DNA from: Streptomyces sp. NBC_00083
GTDB taxonomy: Bacteria > Actinomycetota > Actinomycetes > Streptomycetales > Streptomycetaceae
Length of the DNA stretch: 64,000 nucleotides
Direction of reading: 5' to 3'
Assembly (NCBI RefSeq): GCF_026343295.1
Contig: NZ_JAPELY010000001.1
Coordinates: 1,364,001 to 1,428,000, forward strand
Shown here one piece after another: positions 42,384-50,941 of this stretch; positions within the stretch are counted from its first letter, which is position 1, and each line of letters begins with the position of its first letter. The translations under genes and the position numbers were made by a program. The notes under the pieces were generated by a model that ran no database searches, was not told where the DNA came from, and saw only the letters and a program-made list of their open reading frames with translations.

Positions 42384-43289
42384 ATGAACCACATCGCCAC
42401 AACCCCCCGCATCGGCCTCCTCGGCACCGGTCCCTGGGCCGTCGCCACGCACGCGCCCGCGCTCGCCGCGCATCCCGGTGTCGACTTCGCGGGGGTGTGG
42501 GGGCGGCGGCCCGAGGCTGCCGCCGCCCTCGCCGAGGAGCACGGGGTCGCGGTGTACGAGGACCCCGACGCGCTGTTCGCGGCGTGTGACGCCGTCGCCT
42601 TCGCGCTGCCGCCGGACGTGCAGGCGCCGCTCGCGGTGCGGGCCGCCGCCGCGGGCTGCCATCTGCTCCTGGACAAGCCGGTCGCCACCGATGTGGCCGG
42701 GGCCCGCGCCGTGGCGGACGCGGCCGGGCGGGCCGGGGTCGCCTCCGTCGTGTTCTTCACGCTGCGCTTCGCGCGGGAGACCGCGACCTGGGTCGCCCGA
42801 CAGGCCGCCGCGCAGGGGTGGTTCACCGGGCGGGCGCGGTGGTACGGGGCGCTGTTCACGCCGGGCGCCGAGCGCAGCCCCTACGCCGCCTCGCCCTGGC
42901 GGGGCGAGAAGGGCGCGCTCTGGGACGTCGGCCCGCACGCGCTGGCCGTGCTGGCCGGGGTGTTCGGCGAGATCACACAGGTCACGGCGGCAGGCGGCCC
43001 CGGCGACACCGCGCATCTGATCCTGCGGCACGCCTCGGGTGCCTCCAGCACCGCCGACCTCAGCTTCACCGCGCCGCCGGCCGCCGCGGGCGTCGAGGTG
43101 GAGCTGCTCGGCGAGGCCGGCGCCGACACGATGCCGGACTGGGACGGCGCGCTCGGCGCGTTCGGCGCCGCGATCGACGCGCTCCTCGAAGCGGCCCGCA
43201 CCGGCGTACCGCACCCGTGCGACGCCCGGTTCGGGGCGCGGATCACCGAGCTGCTCGCCGACGCCGAGGCCCAGCTCGGCCGGGCCTGA
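42384..43289 (+). CDS. Gfo/Idh/MocA-family oxidoreductase
   Basis: A 301-residue NAD(P)-dependent oxidoreductase. The N-terminal Rossmann fold starts IGLLGTGPWAVATHAPAL, the signature LLLDKPVATD carries the catalytic lysine of the E-K-P-type motif (here D-K-P), and a C-terminal alpha/beta domain follows (WDVGPHALAVLAGVFG). These enzymes act on sugars or sugar-like alcohols; the substrate is unknown. It is divergent from the vWA gene across a 180-bp gap that contains an AT-richer patch (about 42255-42290), likely promoters. Confidence 0.88.
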   Translation: MNHIATTPRIGLLGTGPWAVATHAPALAAHPGVDFAGVWGRRPEAAAALAEEHGVAVYEDPDALFAACDAVAFALPPDVQAPLAVRAAAAGCHLLLDKPVATDVAGARAVADAAGRAGVASVVFFTLRFARETATWVARQAAAQGWFTGRARWYGALFTPGAERSPYAASPWRGEKGALWDVGPHALAVLAGVFGEITQVTAAGGPGDTAHLILRHASGASSTADLSFTAPPAAAGVEVELLGEAGADTMPDWDGALGAFGAAIDALLEAARTGVPHPCDARFGARITELLADAEAQLGRA

Positions 43290-43295
43290 CGCGGG

Positions 43296-43658
43296 TCACC
43301 CGCGCGTCAGGGCGTCCCGTACGGCGTCGTCGGTGCGGCCCACCACGGCCGTGCCGTCGTCCGCCGTGATGATCGGGCGCTGGATCAGCCGGGGGTGCTC
43401 GGCGAGCGCGGTCACCCAGCGCTCGCGGGCCTCCGCGTCGCGCGGCCAGTCCTTCAGGCCGAGCTCCTTGGCGTCGGCCTCCTGGGTGCGCGTGATGTCC
43501 CACGGTTCGAGGCCGAGCCGGTCGAGGACGGCCCGGATCTCCTCGGGGGACGGGACGTCTTCGAGGTAGCGGCGCACCGTGTAGTCGGCGCCCTCCGCGT
43601 CCAGCAGGGTCACCGCGCTGCGGCACTTCGAACAGGCCGGGTTGATCCAGATCTCCAT
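43296..43658 (-). CDS. ArsC/YfgD-like arsenate reductase family protein
   Basis: A 120-residue thioredoxin-fold protein. The N-terminal INPACSKCRSA has the catalytic cysteine in a C-x2-C setting (C9, C12), and RPIITADDGTAVVGR is the typical C-terminal ArsC block. No arsenic genes are nearby, so it may be a general thiol oxidoreductase or Spx-like protein. It converges with the Gfo/Idh gene, with six bases between the stops. Confidence 0.88.
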   Translation of the reverse strand: MEIWINPACSKCRSAVTLLDAEGADYTVRRYLEDVPSPEEIRAVLDRLGLEPWDITRTQEADAKELGLKDWPRDAEARERWVTALAEHPRLIQRPIITADDGTAVVGRTDDAVRDALTRG

Positions 43659-43776
43659 GCCGGCCAGGCTACCCGCGCGGCCCCCTCAAAGCCCTTCCGG
43701 CCAGGGGCGATTGTCAGTGCCGCCCAGTAAAATTGGGGCAGTTAGTGAGGGTTCCCGACCGCCCAGGAGGATGCCC

Positions 43777-44058
43777 ATGACCGCTGCCGTACTGACCTCG
43801 CACGCCCCGAAACAGCTGTCCCTCCAGCCCCTGCGCAAGGTGCCGCTGCCCGCCGGGCGCCCGCGGGCGTGGTACGAGTCCCACAACCGGCGTCTGAAGG
43901 CCATGCGCCTGGCCATCGCCCTGCTCGACACGGGTGTGTACCGGCCCGAGCAGGCACCCGACCGCACCATACGCACCGTCGCCGCGCTCATCGGCGTCCA
44001 CCAGCCGTCGGAGGCGACCTGCCGGATGGTGCGTGCGCTCATCTACGACGGGCGCTGA
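43777..44058 (+). CDS. Small conserved-looking basic protein
   Basis: A 93-residue protein of unknown function, rich in Arg, Leu and Pro, with a helical C-terminal half (RRLKAMRLAIALLDTGVYR, TVAALIGVHQPSEATCRMVRALI). It has no signal peptide or membrane segment. Start ATG 43777 is six bases after a perfect AGGAGG (43765-43770); ATG 43771 is too close to it. The strong ribosome-binding site argues that the gene is real. The C-terminal half could be a helix-turn-helix, but this is weak. Confidence 0.75.
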   Translation: MTAAVLTSHAPKQLSLQPLRKVPLPAGRPRAWYESHNRRLKAMRLAIALLDTGVYRPEQAPDRTIRTVAALIGVHQPSEATCRMVRALIYDGR

Positions 44059-44149
44059 GCCGGCCCGTCGCGCTGCCCGGTCCCGGTCGTGCCGTCGAGG
44101 CGTGGCCGGGGCCGGGTCCCCGTCCCGGCGGGTCCCCGTCCGGCCGCGC

Positions 44150-44512
44150 TCACCCCGCGGCCGGCACCGCGTACTGGTCGAGGAGGCGCGCGGTCGCCTC
44201 GTCCACCAACCGGTAGCGCACCACCCGTCCCTCCTTCTCCCCGGCGACCGCCCCGGCGGCCCGCAGCAGTCGCAGGGCCTGCGAGACGGCCGGGTCGCGC
44301 ATGCCCGTCGCGGCCGCCAGGTCGGAGACGGCGAGCGGGCCCGTCCGGTGCAGGGCGAGCAGCAGCGCGAGCCGGTTGGGGTCGGCGAGCAGCGAGAACC
44401 GCTCGGCCCAGGCGCGCACGCGCGCGGGGTCGCCGATCGCGGCGATGGCGTCGCAGACCCGGTGGCCGTCGATGGTGCGGTGGCCGGCGCGCTCGGCGGG
44501 AACGAGATGCAT
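44150..44512 (-). CDS. ArsR-family (possibly nickel/cobalt) repressor
   Basis: A 120-residue ArsR/SmtB-type winged-helix regulator. The recognition region reads LADPNRLALLLALHRTGPL, VSDLAAATGMRDPAVSQALRLL, ending in the wing GEKEGRVVRYRL. The N-terminus is histidine-rich for its size (MHLVPAERAGHRTIDGHRVC), reminiscent of the N-terminal metal ligands of nickel/cobalt sensors NmtR and KmtR. It is divergent from a nickel/cobalt permease gene, with a perfect palindrome between them. GGGAGG precedes ATG 44512. Confidence 0.85.
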   Translation of the reverse strand: MHLVPAERAGHRTIDGHRVCDAIAAIGDPARVRAWAERFSLLADPNRLALLLALHRTGPLAVSDLAAATGMRDPAVSQALRLLRAAGAVAGEKEGRVVRYRLVDEATARLLDQYAVPAAG

Positions 44513-44563
44513 ACGCGCATCCTCCCAGGGTCCGGCCGGAGCGCTCTGTGTGATCTTCGATAC

Positions 44564-44579
44564 CTGCACAGCTGTGCAG
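44564..44579. promoter_or_regulatory. 16-bp perfect palindrome, candidate ArsR operator
   Basis: CTGCACAG followed directly by CTGTGCAG forms a perfect 16-bp palindrome in the arsR-permease gap; a further CTGTGC follows at 44580-44585. It lies immediately upstream of or over the expected -35 region of a promoter whose -10 is TAGGGT at 44604-44609, so a bound repressor would block permease transcription. Confidence 0.65.
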
Positions 44580-44603
44580 CTGTGCGGGCAACTCGCCAGC
44601 GTC

Positions 44604-44609
44604 TAGGGT
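44604..44609 (+). promoter_or_regulatory. Candidate -10 element of the riboswitch-permease transcript
   Basis: TAGGGT fits the Streptomyces vegetative -10 pattern and lies a few bases before the start of the riboswitch structure. No good -35 is visible 17-18 bases upstream. Confidence 0.5.
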
Positions 44610-44611
44610 GA

Positions 44612-44800
44612 CCTGGCCGTGGTGTTCGGGAAGACCGGTGCGAAACCGGAGCGGCCCTCGCCACTGTGATCGGGTTCCCCCGTCGAGCTTTTCGGGGGAG
44701 CGGTCGTCACCCACGACGCCACTGGCCAGGATCCACCTGGCTGGGAAGGCCGGGCGACCGCACCCACCCGTCAGCCAGGAGACCGGCCGCGGCATCTCAC
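44612..44800 (+). promoter_or_regulatory. Cobalamin (B12) riboswitch
   Basis: The leader of the permease gene contains the conserved landmarks of the adenosylcobalamin riboswitch in order: GGGAAGACCGGTGCGAAACC at 44628-44647, CGCCACTGTGATCGGG around 44660-44675, CCACTGG near 44720, GGCTGGGAAGGCC around 44740-44755, and the B12 box GCCAGGAGACCGGCC at 44774-44788. When cobalamin is sufficient it should shut off expression of the cobalt/nickel transporter. The gene starts about 35 bases downstream. Confidence 0.93.
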
Positions 44801-44833
44801 GAAGTGATCCACGAGGTGCTGGAGCGTGACCGC

Positions 44834-45940
44834 ATGACCCTGTCCACCCGTCCGCCGTCCGAGGCGGGCGCCGCCTCGCCGACCTTCCGCTGGCGCCGCG
44901 AGGACACCGTCCGCACCGGCGCCCTGCTCGCGGTCATAGCCGCCCTGCACGTCGTCGCCTTCGGCATCCTGTTCCTCCTGGTGGCCCCCGCCCACTACGC
45001 CGTCGGCACCAAGACGTACGGCATCGGCCTCGGCATCACCGCGTACACCCTCGGCATGCGGCACGCCTTCGACGCCGACCACATCGCCGCCATCGACAAC
45101 ACCACCCGCAAGCTGATGTCCGACGGCAAGCGGCCGGTCTCCGTGGGCTTCTGGTTCGCGCTCGGCCACTCCAGCGTCGTCGTCGTCATGGCGGCCCTCG
45201 TGGCCGGCGGCGCCCAGCTCGCGGGCACCCTCATGAACGAGGACTCCAGTGCCCACCAGGTGCTCGGCGTCGTCGGAACCACCGCTTCCGGCTCGTTCCT
45301 CTACTTGATCGCCGCGCTCAACCTCGTGGCCCTGTTCGGCATTCTGAAGGTGTTCCGCGCGATGCGGGCGGGCGCGTACGACGAGAAGGAACTCGAAGCG
45401 CACCTGGACTCGCGGGGGTTCATGAACCGTCTCCTGGGCCGCTTCACCAAGTCCATATCGCGGCCCGGCCAGATGTTCCCGCTCGGCTTCCTCTTCGGCC
45501 TCGGCTTCGACACCGCCACCGAGGTCACCCTGATGGTGATGGCCGGCACGGGCGCCGCGGCCGGGCTGCCCTGGTACGCGGTCCTGTGCCTGCCGCTGCT
45601 GTTCGCCGCCGGGATGAGCCTGTTCGACACGCTCGACGGCACCTTCATGAACTTCGCCTATCAGTGGGCGTTCTCCAACCCCGTGCGCAAGGTCTACTAC
45701 AACCTCACCATCACCGGACTCTCGATCGCCGTCGCCTTCTTCATCGGCACCATCGAACTCGTCGGCGTCCTGCACGAGAAGTTCGACCTCACCGACCCGG
45801 TCAGCGGCTGGATCGCCGACCTCGACCTGGACAACGTCGGCTTCGTCATCGTCGGCCTGTTCGTGGTGGTGTGGGCGGCGGCGCTCGCGTACTGGCGGCT
45901 GGGGAAGGTGGAGCAGAAATGGGCGGCCTCGGGGGCATGA
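44834..45940 (+). CDS. Nickel/cobalt permease (NiCoT/HoxN family)
   Basis: A 368-residue integral membrane transporter of the HoxN/NixA family. The family signatures are present: RHAFDADHIAAIDN in the second membrane segment, FWFALGHSSVV, LGFDTATEVTL and FDTLDGTFMNFAY. The cobalamin riboswitch in front of it suggests cobalt supply for vitamin B12 is the main role; nickel is also possible. Start ATG 44834 has GGAG upstream; GTG 44804 is an alternative. The last 95 bases overlap the 3' end of the convergent LysR reading frame. Confidence 0.94.
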   Translation: MTLSTRPPSEAGAASPTFRWRREDTVRTGALLAVIAALHVVAFGILFLLVAPAHYAVGTKTYGIGLGITAYTLGMRHAFDADHIAAIDNTTRKLMSDGKRPVSVGFWFALGHSSVVVVMAALVAGGAQLAGTLMNEDSSAHQVLGVVGTTASGSFLYLIAALNLVALFGILKVFRAMRAGAYDEKELEAHLDSRGFMNRLLGRFTKSISRPGQMFPLGFLFGLGFDTATEVTLMVMAGTGAAAGLPWYAVLCLPLLFAAGMSLFDTLDGTFMNFAYQWAFSNPVRKVYYNLTITGLSIAVAFFIGTIELVGVLHEKFDLTDPVSGWIADLDLDNVGFVIVGLFVVVWAAALAYWRLGKVEQKWAASGA

Positions 45941-46937
45941 GCCTTCCGCGGGAGCCGGCACCGGGGGAGCGCTCAGCGCGCTGAGCGTCCCGCGCCCGCC
46001 CGGCCCGCCCCGCCCGGCCCGCCCCGACCGGATCCGCCCCGGGCTCCCGCTCCGGTACGCCCATGCCGAACGCCCGCCGTCCATGCGCGAGCAACTCCCG
46101 TACCGCGGGGCCCGCGTCGGGCTTCCGGACGAGGGAGAGGAAGGCGGGCGCGTCCATGTCGTCGATGGCGCGGGCGGTGAGCCGGTCGGTGTAGCGCTCT
46201 GCCATCGAGTCGCTGAGCACCGCGACGCCGAGCCCCCGCGCCGCGAGGTCGGCGATGGCGTCGGCGGCGCTCGCCTGGAGGGCGATCGCGGGTTCGACGC
46301 CGCGCGCCGCACAGGCCCGGTCGAAGACCGTACGCAGTCCCGTACCCGGAGGCATGCACACGATCGGGTACGCGCCGAGGTCGCCCAGGGTGACACGGCG
46401 GCGCTTCGCCAGGGGGTGGCCGGCCGGCACCGCCGCGACCAGCCCCTCCTCGATGATCGTCAGCGTGTCGAGGCCCTCGTGGGTGGCGGCCGACGTCCCG
46501 ATGAGGGCGAGGTCGAGGGTGCCCGCGCGGACCCCGTCGACCAGCCGGTCGGAGTTGTCCTCGACCAGTGAGATCTCCACACCGGGGTGGGCCCGGTGGA
46601 ACGCGGCGAGGGCGTCGAACAGCGGGGTGACGGTGCAGCCGATGACCATCCCGATGTTCAGGCGGCCCCGGATCAGACCGGTCACCTCGCCCACCGACTG
46701 ACCGACCGCGGCGGCGGCCAGGAGCGCGGCGCGGGCGTGGCCGAGAGCGGCCCGCCCCGCGACCGTGAGCGTGGTGGTGCGTGCCGAGCGGTCGAAGAGC
46801 TCGGCGCCGAGCTCCCGTTCCAGCTGGCGGATCTGCGCGCTGACACCGGACTGGCTGATGTGCACCCGCTCAGCCGCCCGGGTGAAGTTCCGCTCCTCGG
46901 CGACCGCGACGAAGTATTCGAGCTGCCTCAGGTCCAT
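45846..46937 (-). CDS. LysR-family regulator with run-on C-terminus
   Basis: A LysR-type regulator of 363 residues as read. The N-terminal helix-turn-helix (RQLEYFVAVAEERNF, AAERVHISQSGVSAQIRQLE) and the effector domain end near residue 300 (LLAHGRRAFGMG). The last 60 or so residues are low-complexity Gly/Ala/Arg/Pro and run antisense into the permease gene, so they may be translated but are unlikely to be a functional domain. It is divergent from the SnoaL-like gene at 47054 and probably controls it. Confidence 0.83.
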   Translation of the reverse strand: MDLRQLEYFVAVAEERNFTRAAERVHISQSGVSAQIRQLERELGAELFDRSARTTTLTVAGRAALGHARAALLAAAAVGQSVGEVTGLIRGRLNIGMVIGCTVTPLFDALAAFHRAHPGVEISLVEDNSDRLVDGVRAGTLDLALIGTSAATHEGLDTLTIIEEGLVAAVPAGHPLAKRRRVTLGDLGAYPIVCMPPGTGLRTVFDRACAARGVEPAIALQASAADAIADLAARGLGVAVLSDSMAERYTDRLTARAIDDMDAPAFLSLVRKPDAGPAVRELLAHGRRAFGMGVPEREPGADPVGAGRAGRAGRARDAQRAERSPGAGSRGRLMPPRPPISAPPSPAASTRAPPPTPPRTGRR

Positions 46938-47053
46938 GACTGTGGATTCTAGCTCCGATCCGATCCATCTGTTGGAGTTCTGATCGGGACCGGACCAGAC
47001 TGGACAGTGCCGGAACACGGAGCGGCCACGACCGAGAACGCCAGGAGGAACCC

Positions 47054-47431
47054 ATGCCGGAGCACGAGGCGGAGTACGAGAAGGCCATGCGGCCCGAGGA
47101 CATCACCCGCCTGTTCGTCGAGCGCTCCAACGCCGGGGACGCGGCCGGGGTCGCCGCCCTCTACGAGGAGGACGCCGTCCTCGCCTACCCGCCGGGCAGC
47201 CGGACGGAGGGCCGGGAGGCGATCCGCGAGCTGTGGGCGAAGGTGCTCGCCAACCGCCCCCACTTCGAACCGGAGCAGCCGCTGCCGACACTGATCAGCG
47301 GCGACATCGCCCTGACCTCGACCCCGCCGAAGGACGGCACGGGCGCCCGCGCCCAAGTGGTCCGCCGCCAGCCCGACGGCAGCTGGCTCCGCCTCCTGGA
47401 CCAGCCGGAGTTCGCACCGGCCCGGGGGTGA
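47054..47431 (+). CDS. SnoaL/DUF4440-like NTF2-fold protein
   Basis: A 125-residue NTF2-fold protein. The N-terminal helices (EDITRLFVERSNAGDAAGVAALYEEDAVLAYPPG in parts), EGREAIRELWAKVL and the C-terminal VVRRQPDGSWLRLLDQPEF are typical of this family. The function is unassigned; binding or isomerising a small molecule is likely. ATG follows AGGAGG at the ideal distance. Divergent from a LysR gene across 116 bases that contain GATCCGATCC and GATCGGGACC, possible operator elements. Confidence 0.8.
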   Translation: MPEHEAEYEKAMRPEDITRLFVERSNAGDAAGVAALYEEDAVLAYPPGSRTEGREAIRELWAKVLANRPHFEPEQPLPTLISGDIALTSTPPKDGTGARAQVVRRQPDGSWLRLLDQPEFAPARG

Positions 47432-47442
47432 GCGCGCACGCG

Positions 47443-47480
47443 CCGAGCCCCGCCGCCCGGGGTCGGGTGGCGGGGCTCGG
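47443..47480. terminator. Bidirectional terminator between SnoaL-like gene and glnA
   Basis: A perfect 12-base stem (47443-47454 with 47469-47480, core GAGCCCCGCC / GGCGGGGCTC) encloses 14 bases, placed between two convergent genes. It has no T run. Confidence 0.75.
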
Positions 47481-47500
47481 GTGGTGCGGTGCCGCGGGGC

Positions 47501-48910
47501 TTAGAGGTCGAAGTACAGCTCGAACTCGTGCGGGTGCGGGCGGAGCTGGATCGGGGCGATCTCGTGGGTGCGCTTGTAGTCGATCCACGTCTCGATCAGG
47601 TCGGAGGTGAAGACACCGCCGGCCTGGAGGTACTCGTTGTCGGCCTCGAGGGCGTCGAGGACGGCCGGGAGCGAGGTCGGGACCTGCTGGACGTTGGCGT
47701 GCTCCTCGGGAGCCAGCTCGTAGAGGTCCTTGTCGATCGGCTCGGCCGGCTCGATCTTGTTCTTGATGCCGTCGAGACCCGCGAGCAGCAGCGCGGAGAA
47801 CGCCAGGTACGGGTTGGACGACGGGTCCGGGGCGCGGAACTCGACGCGCTTGGCCTTCGGGTTGGAGCCCGTGATCGGGATGCGCATCGCGGCGGAGCGG
47901 TTGCGCTGCGAGTACACCATGTTGACCGGGGCCTCGAAGCCGGGGACCAGGCGGTGGTAGGAGTTCACCGTCGGGTTGGTGAAGGCGAGCAGCGACGGGG
48001 CGTGCTTGAGGATGCCGCCGATGTAGTAGCGCGCCATGTCCGAGAGGCCCGCGTAGCCCTGCTCGTCGTAGAACAGCGGGTCGCCGCCGGCCCACAGGGA
48101 CTGGTGGACGTGCATGCCCGAGCCGTTGTCGCCGAAGATCGGCTTCGGCATGAAGGTCGCGGTCTTGCCGTTGCGCCAGGCGACGTTCTTCACGATGTAC
48201 TTGAAGAGCATCAGGTCGTCGGCCGCGGCGAGCAGCGTGTTGAACTTGTAGTTGATCTCCGCCTGGCCGGCCGTGCCGACCTCGTGGTGCTGGCGCTCGA
48301 CCTGGAGCCCGGAGTTCTCCAGCTCCAGGGAGATCTCGGCACGCAGGTCGGCGAAGTGGTCGACCGGCGGGGCCGGGAAGTAACCGCCCTTGTAGCGGAC
48401 CTTGTAGCCGCGGTTGTTCTCCTCGGACCCGGTGTTCCAGGCGCCGGCCTCGGAGTCGATGTGGTAGAAGGACTGGTTCGCGGCGGTCTCGAACCGGACC
48501 GAGTCGAAGACGTAGAACTCGGCCTCGGGGCCGAAGTACGCGGTGTCCGCGATGCCGGTGGAGGCGAGGTAGGCCTCGGCCTTCTTGGCGATGTTGCGCG
48601 GGTCGCGGCTGTACTGCTCACCCGTGATCGGGTCGTGGATGAAGAAGTTGATGTTGACCGTCTTGTCCCGGCGGAACGGGTCGACGCGCGCCGTCGACAG
48701 GTCCGCGCGGAGCGCCATGTCGGACTCGTGGATGGCCTGGAAGCCGCGGATCGACGAACCGTCGAAGGCGAGCTCCTCGGTGGGGTCGAACGCCTTCGCG
48801 GGGATCGTGAAGTGCTGCATCACGCCCGGCAGGTCGCAGAACCGGACGTCGACGAACTTCACGTCGTTGTCCGCGATGAACTTCTTCGCGTCGTCGGCGT
48901 TCTGGAACAT
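47501..48910 (-). CDS. glnA: Glutamine synthetase type I
   Basis: A 469-residue dodecameric glutamine synthetase, the main ammonium-assimilating enzyme. Landmarks are the latch [17 protein letters not shown], the ATP site [16 protein letters not shown], and the adenylylation loop [11 protein letters not shown] with the modified tyrosine at Y397. Y397 is the target of GlnE, whose gene ends at 909 in this window. ATG 48910 follows GGAGGAG. A GlnR box lies about 100-135 bases upstream. This enzyme is therefore controlled both in transcription and after translation. Confidence 0.98.
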   Translation of the reverse strand: MFQNADDAKKFIADNDVKFVDVRFCDLPGVMQHFTIPAKAFDPTEELAFDGSSIRGFQAIHESDMALRADLSTARVDPFRRDKTVNINFFIHDPITGEQYSRDPRNIAKKAEAYLASTGIADTAYFGPEAEFYVFDSVRFETAANQSFYHIDSEAGAWNTGSEENNRGYKVRYKGGYFPAPPVDHFADLRAEISLELENSGLQVERQHHEVGTAGQAEINYKFNTLLAAADDLMLFKYIVKNVAWRNGKTATFMPKPIFGDNGSGMHVHQSLWAGGDPLFYDEQGYAGLSDMARYYIGGILKHAPSLLAFTNPTVNSYHRLVPGFEAPVNMVYSQRNRSAAMRIPITGSNPKAKRVEFRAPDPSSNPYLAFSALLLAGLDGIKNKIEPAEPIDKDLYELAPEEHANVQQVPTSLPAVLDALEADNEYLQAGGVFTSDLIETWIDYKRTHEIAPIQLRPHPHEFELYFDL

Positions 48911-49007
48911 CCAACTCCTCCTACTCCCACCCGGGAGGGGCGGGGTTGCAGCTCGGTCGTGCGGCCAGTGCGGTGGCACACGCTGGACCCGACCATAGGC
49001 AGACGGG

Positions 49008-49045
49008 ATTTCTCCGGCGTGACCCGTTTGTTTCACCCAAGTTAA
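49008..49045 (-). promoter_or_regulatory. GlnR box of glnA
   Basis: On the minus strand the blocks TTAAC, GAAAC, GTCAC and GAAAT follow one another with exactly six bases between each. This is a near-consensus pair of GlnR half-sites and sits 98-135 bases before the glnA start. Confidence 0.85.
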
Positions 49046-49118
49046 CCGGCCTGGTGGCACGGGCGCCAAGGCCGACCCGGGCGGAAGTGATCGAAAACGG
49101 GCGCAGTACCGTGGAGCC

Positions 49119-49586
49119 GTGGACAACAGGCAAGCAATGGGATCGTGGCTCTCGGGGCCCCGCGCGGCCGCCGAAGACATGGGCGTCGACTTCGGTTACC
49201 GGGGCGAACGGCTCGGACTGCCCAAGGACGGGCCCGGCTCGGTGGCCCCGCTCGGCCGGCGCTTCGGCGCCATCTTCGTCGACTGGGCCCTGTGCGCCCT
49301 GATCGCCTACCAACTGATCGCGCACGGCAACACGCACGCCGCGAACAACTGGGCGCTCCTCGTCTTCTTCCTGCTCGGCGTGCTGACGGTCGGGACCGTC
49401 GGGTTCACCCCCGGCAAGCGGCTGCTCGGGCTGCGTGTCGTCGCCGAGGAGGGCGGCCGGCTGGGCATCGTCCGGGTCGTGGTGCGCACCGTGCTGCTGT
49501 GCCTGGCGATCCCGGCGCTGATCTGGGACCGCGACGGCCGCGGCCTGCACGACCGTCTCGCCCGCGCGGTCCAGGTCAGGATCTGA
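49119..49586 (+). CDS. RDD-family membrane protein
   Basis: A 155-residue membrane protein. After a hydrophilic N-terminus the RDD motif region ([20 protein letters not shown]) gives the first helix, then [29 protein letters not shown] and a last helix [20 protein letters not shown] proteins are of unclear role, sometimes ion antiporters. GTG 49119 is probably leaderless, with TACCGT six bases upstream; ATG 49137 is an alternative. It is divergent from glnA. Confidence 0.87.
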   Translation: MDNRQAMGSWLSGPRAAAEDMGVDFGYRGERLGLPKDGPGSVAPLGRRFGAIFVDWALCALIAYQLIAHGNTHAANNWALLVFFLLGVLTVGTVGFTPGKRLLGLRVVAEEGGRLGIVRVVVRTVLLCLAIPALIWDRDGRGLHDRLARAVQVRI

Positions 49587-49666
49587 GCCCAGCGCCCAGC
49601 GGAAGCCGCGCACACCGCAAGCCGCGCACACCGCAAGCCGCGGGCGCCGGACACCCCACACGTCAG

Positions 49667-49703
49667 AAGGCGGCCCGGACCAGTTCGGTCCGGGCCGCCT
49701 TTT
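49667..49703. terminator. Strong bidirectional terminator
   Basis: A perfect 15-base stem (49667-49681 with 49687-49701, core GGCGGCCCGGACC) closes a five-base loop AGTTC, with AA before and TTTT after. It lies between the convergent RDD and DUF4191 genes and should work in both directions. Confidence 0.92.
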
Positions 49704-49743
49704 GGTGCCTACGAGGATGTCGTACGTATACGAGGTGAGGGGG

Positions 49744-50451
49744 TCAGCGCATCTTTCCGCCGCGCGGCATCCGCGTGCCCTTGGGCATCGGACCCTTCGG
49801 CAGCGGCATGTTGCTCATCAGGTCGCCCATGGCGCGCAGCCGGTCGTTGGCCGCGGTGACCTGCGGACCCGACAGCACGCGGGGCAGCTTCAGGAGCGTG
49901 GTGCGCACCTTCTTCAGCGGCACCTGCCCCTCGCCGTCGCCGACGATCACGTCGTGGACGGGAACGTCCACCACGATGCGGGCCATCTTCTTCTTCTCGG
50001 CGGCCAGCAGGGACTTCACCCGGTTCGGGTTGCCCTCCGCCACGAGCACGACGCCGGCCCGGCCGACGGCCCGGTGGACGACGTCCTGGCTGCGGTTCAT
50101 CGCCACGGCCGGGGTGGTGGTCCAGCCGCGCCCGATGTTCTGGAGCACGGCCGCGGCCGCGCCCGGCTGGCCCTCCATCTGACCGAAGGCCGCCCGCTCG
50201 GCACGCCGCCCGAAGACGATCGCCATCGCGAGCACGGCCATGAGCAGGCCGAGAATGCCCAGGTAGATCGGGTGCCCGAGAAGGAAACCGATCGCGAGGA
50301 AGACGCCGATGACGACGATTCCCACGCCGGCGATGACAAGCCCGATCTTGGAATCGGCCTTCCGGGTCATCTTGTAGGTCAGGGCGATCTGCTTCAGTCG
50401 CCCCGCATTCGCATCGTTCGCAGCGCTCTCTGCGGTTGCCTTCCTCGCCAT
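49744..50451 (-). CDS. DUF4191 membrane protein
   Basis: A 235-residue actinobacterial protein of the DUF4191 family. Two adjacent transmembrane helices (IGLVIAGVGIVVIGVFLAIGF and YLGILGLLMAVLAMAIVFG, each quoted in part) near residues 40-80 are followed by a soluble domain with GRAGVVLVAEGNP and a basic, Met/Pro-rich tail. The function is unknown. It is regularly found next to lipA in actinomycetes, as here, so a link with lipoate or membrane biology is possible. Confidence 0.88.
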   Translation of the reverse strand: MARKATAESAANDANAGRLKQIALTYKMTRKADSKIGLVIAGVGIVVIGVFLAIGFLLGHPIYLGILGLLMAVLAMAIVFGRRAERAAFGQMEGQPGAAAAVLQNIGRGWTTTPAVAMNRSQDVVHRAVGRAGVVLVAEGNPNRVKSLLAAEKKKMARIVVDVPVHDVIVGDGEGQVPLKKVRTTLLKLPRVLSGPQVTAANDRLRAMGDLMSNMPLPKGPMPKGTRMPRGGKMR

Positions 50452-50470
50452 AGCAGGAAGTTTACGTGGC

Positions 50471-50683
50471 CTACGGGCGACGGGTGGCCACGGCCTCCAG
50501 TACGTGCTGCGCCTCGACCCGGTCCTTGGCCCGGCGCCGGTCCTCCAGGACCGCCGTCCAGGCGTTGCGGCGGGCGGTGCGCTGGCCGGAACCCATGAGC
50601 AGCGACTCCATGGCGCGCAGGGCGCCGGTCACGGACGGAAGCGTGGTGGCCCGCACGGTCTGCGGAGCGGTAGCGGCCTGCAT
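50471..50683 (-). CDS. Small conserved-looking protein between DUF4191 and lipA
   Basis: A 70-residue basic protein (TLPSVTGALRAMESLLMGSGQ, RRNAWTAVLEDRRRAKDRVEAQHVLEAV) that is largely helical in its second half. Start ATG 50683 is preceded by GAGGGGGGACC. A longer form from 50758 adds 25 residues and is less likely. No function is recognised. It lies 20 bases upstream of the DUF4191 gene and is probably co-transcribed with it. Confidence 0.72.
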   Translation of the reverse strand: MQAATAPQTVRATTLPSVTGALRAMESLLMGSGQRTARRNAWTAVLEDRRRAKDRVEAQHVLEAVATRRP

Positions 50684-50829
50684 CGTCGAGGTCCCCCCTC
50701 GGGACGGGATCGGAACGGGTGGTGTGGGGGCATGCGCGGTGCGTAAAGCCATCGTCACTGATTGGTGTTACCAGGGCGTGTCCAAGCGGTCAAACCCCAA
50801 TGAAACATTGACGCGGACCCGGAAAACGC

Positions 50830-50882
50830 TGACGCGGCCCGTACGCGTGCCCCGACCTGCGGGGACGGTGCGAGCCGCGTCA
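50830..50882. terminator. Nested hairpin after lipA
   Basis: Nine-base arms TGACGCGGC (50830-50838) and GCCGCGTCA (50874-50882) enclose an inner hairpin CCCCG-ACCTG-CGGGG (50850-50864). It lies about 60 bases beyond the lipA stop on the minus strand and before the 70-residue gene. It may be a terminator or attenuator. Confidence 0.5.
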
Positions 50883-50941
50883 TCGAGGCCATTACCGATC
50901 AGTAGCTGCTTGTGAGCGGGTTCACGCGCCCGCCGCCCGGG

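Noticed and set aside
40786-42402. Upstream extension of the ARPP-2-like gene through the vWA gene to 42402
   Set aside because: The extension is an out-of-frame reading of the vWA gene. The ATGA overlap with a good ribosome-binding site at 40785 marks the real start.
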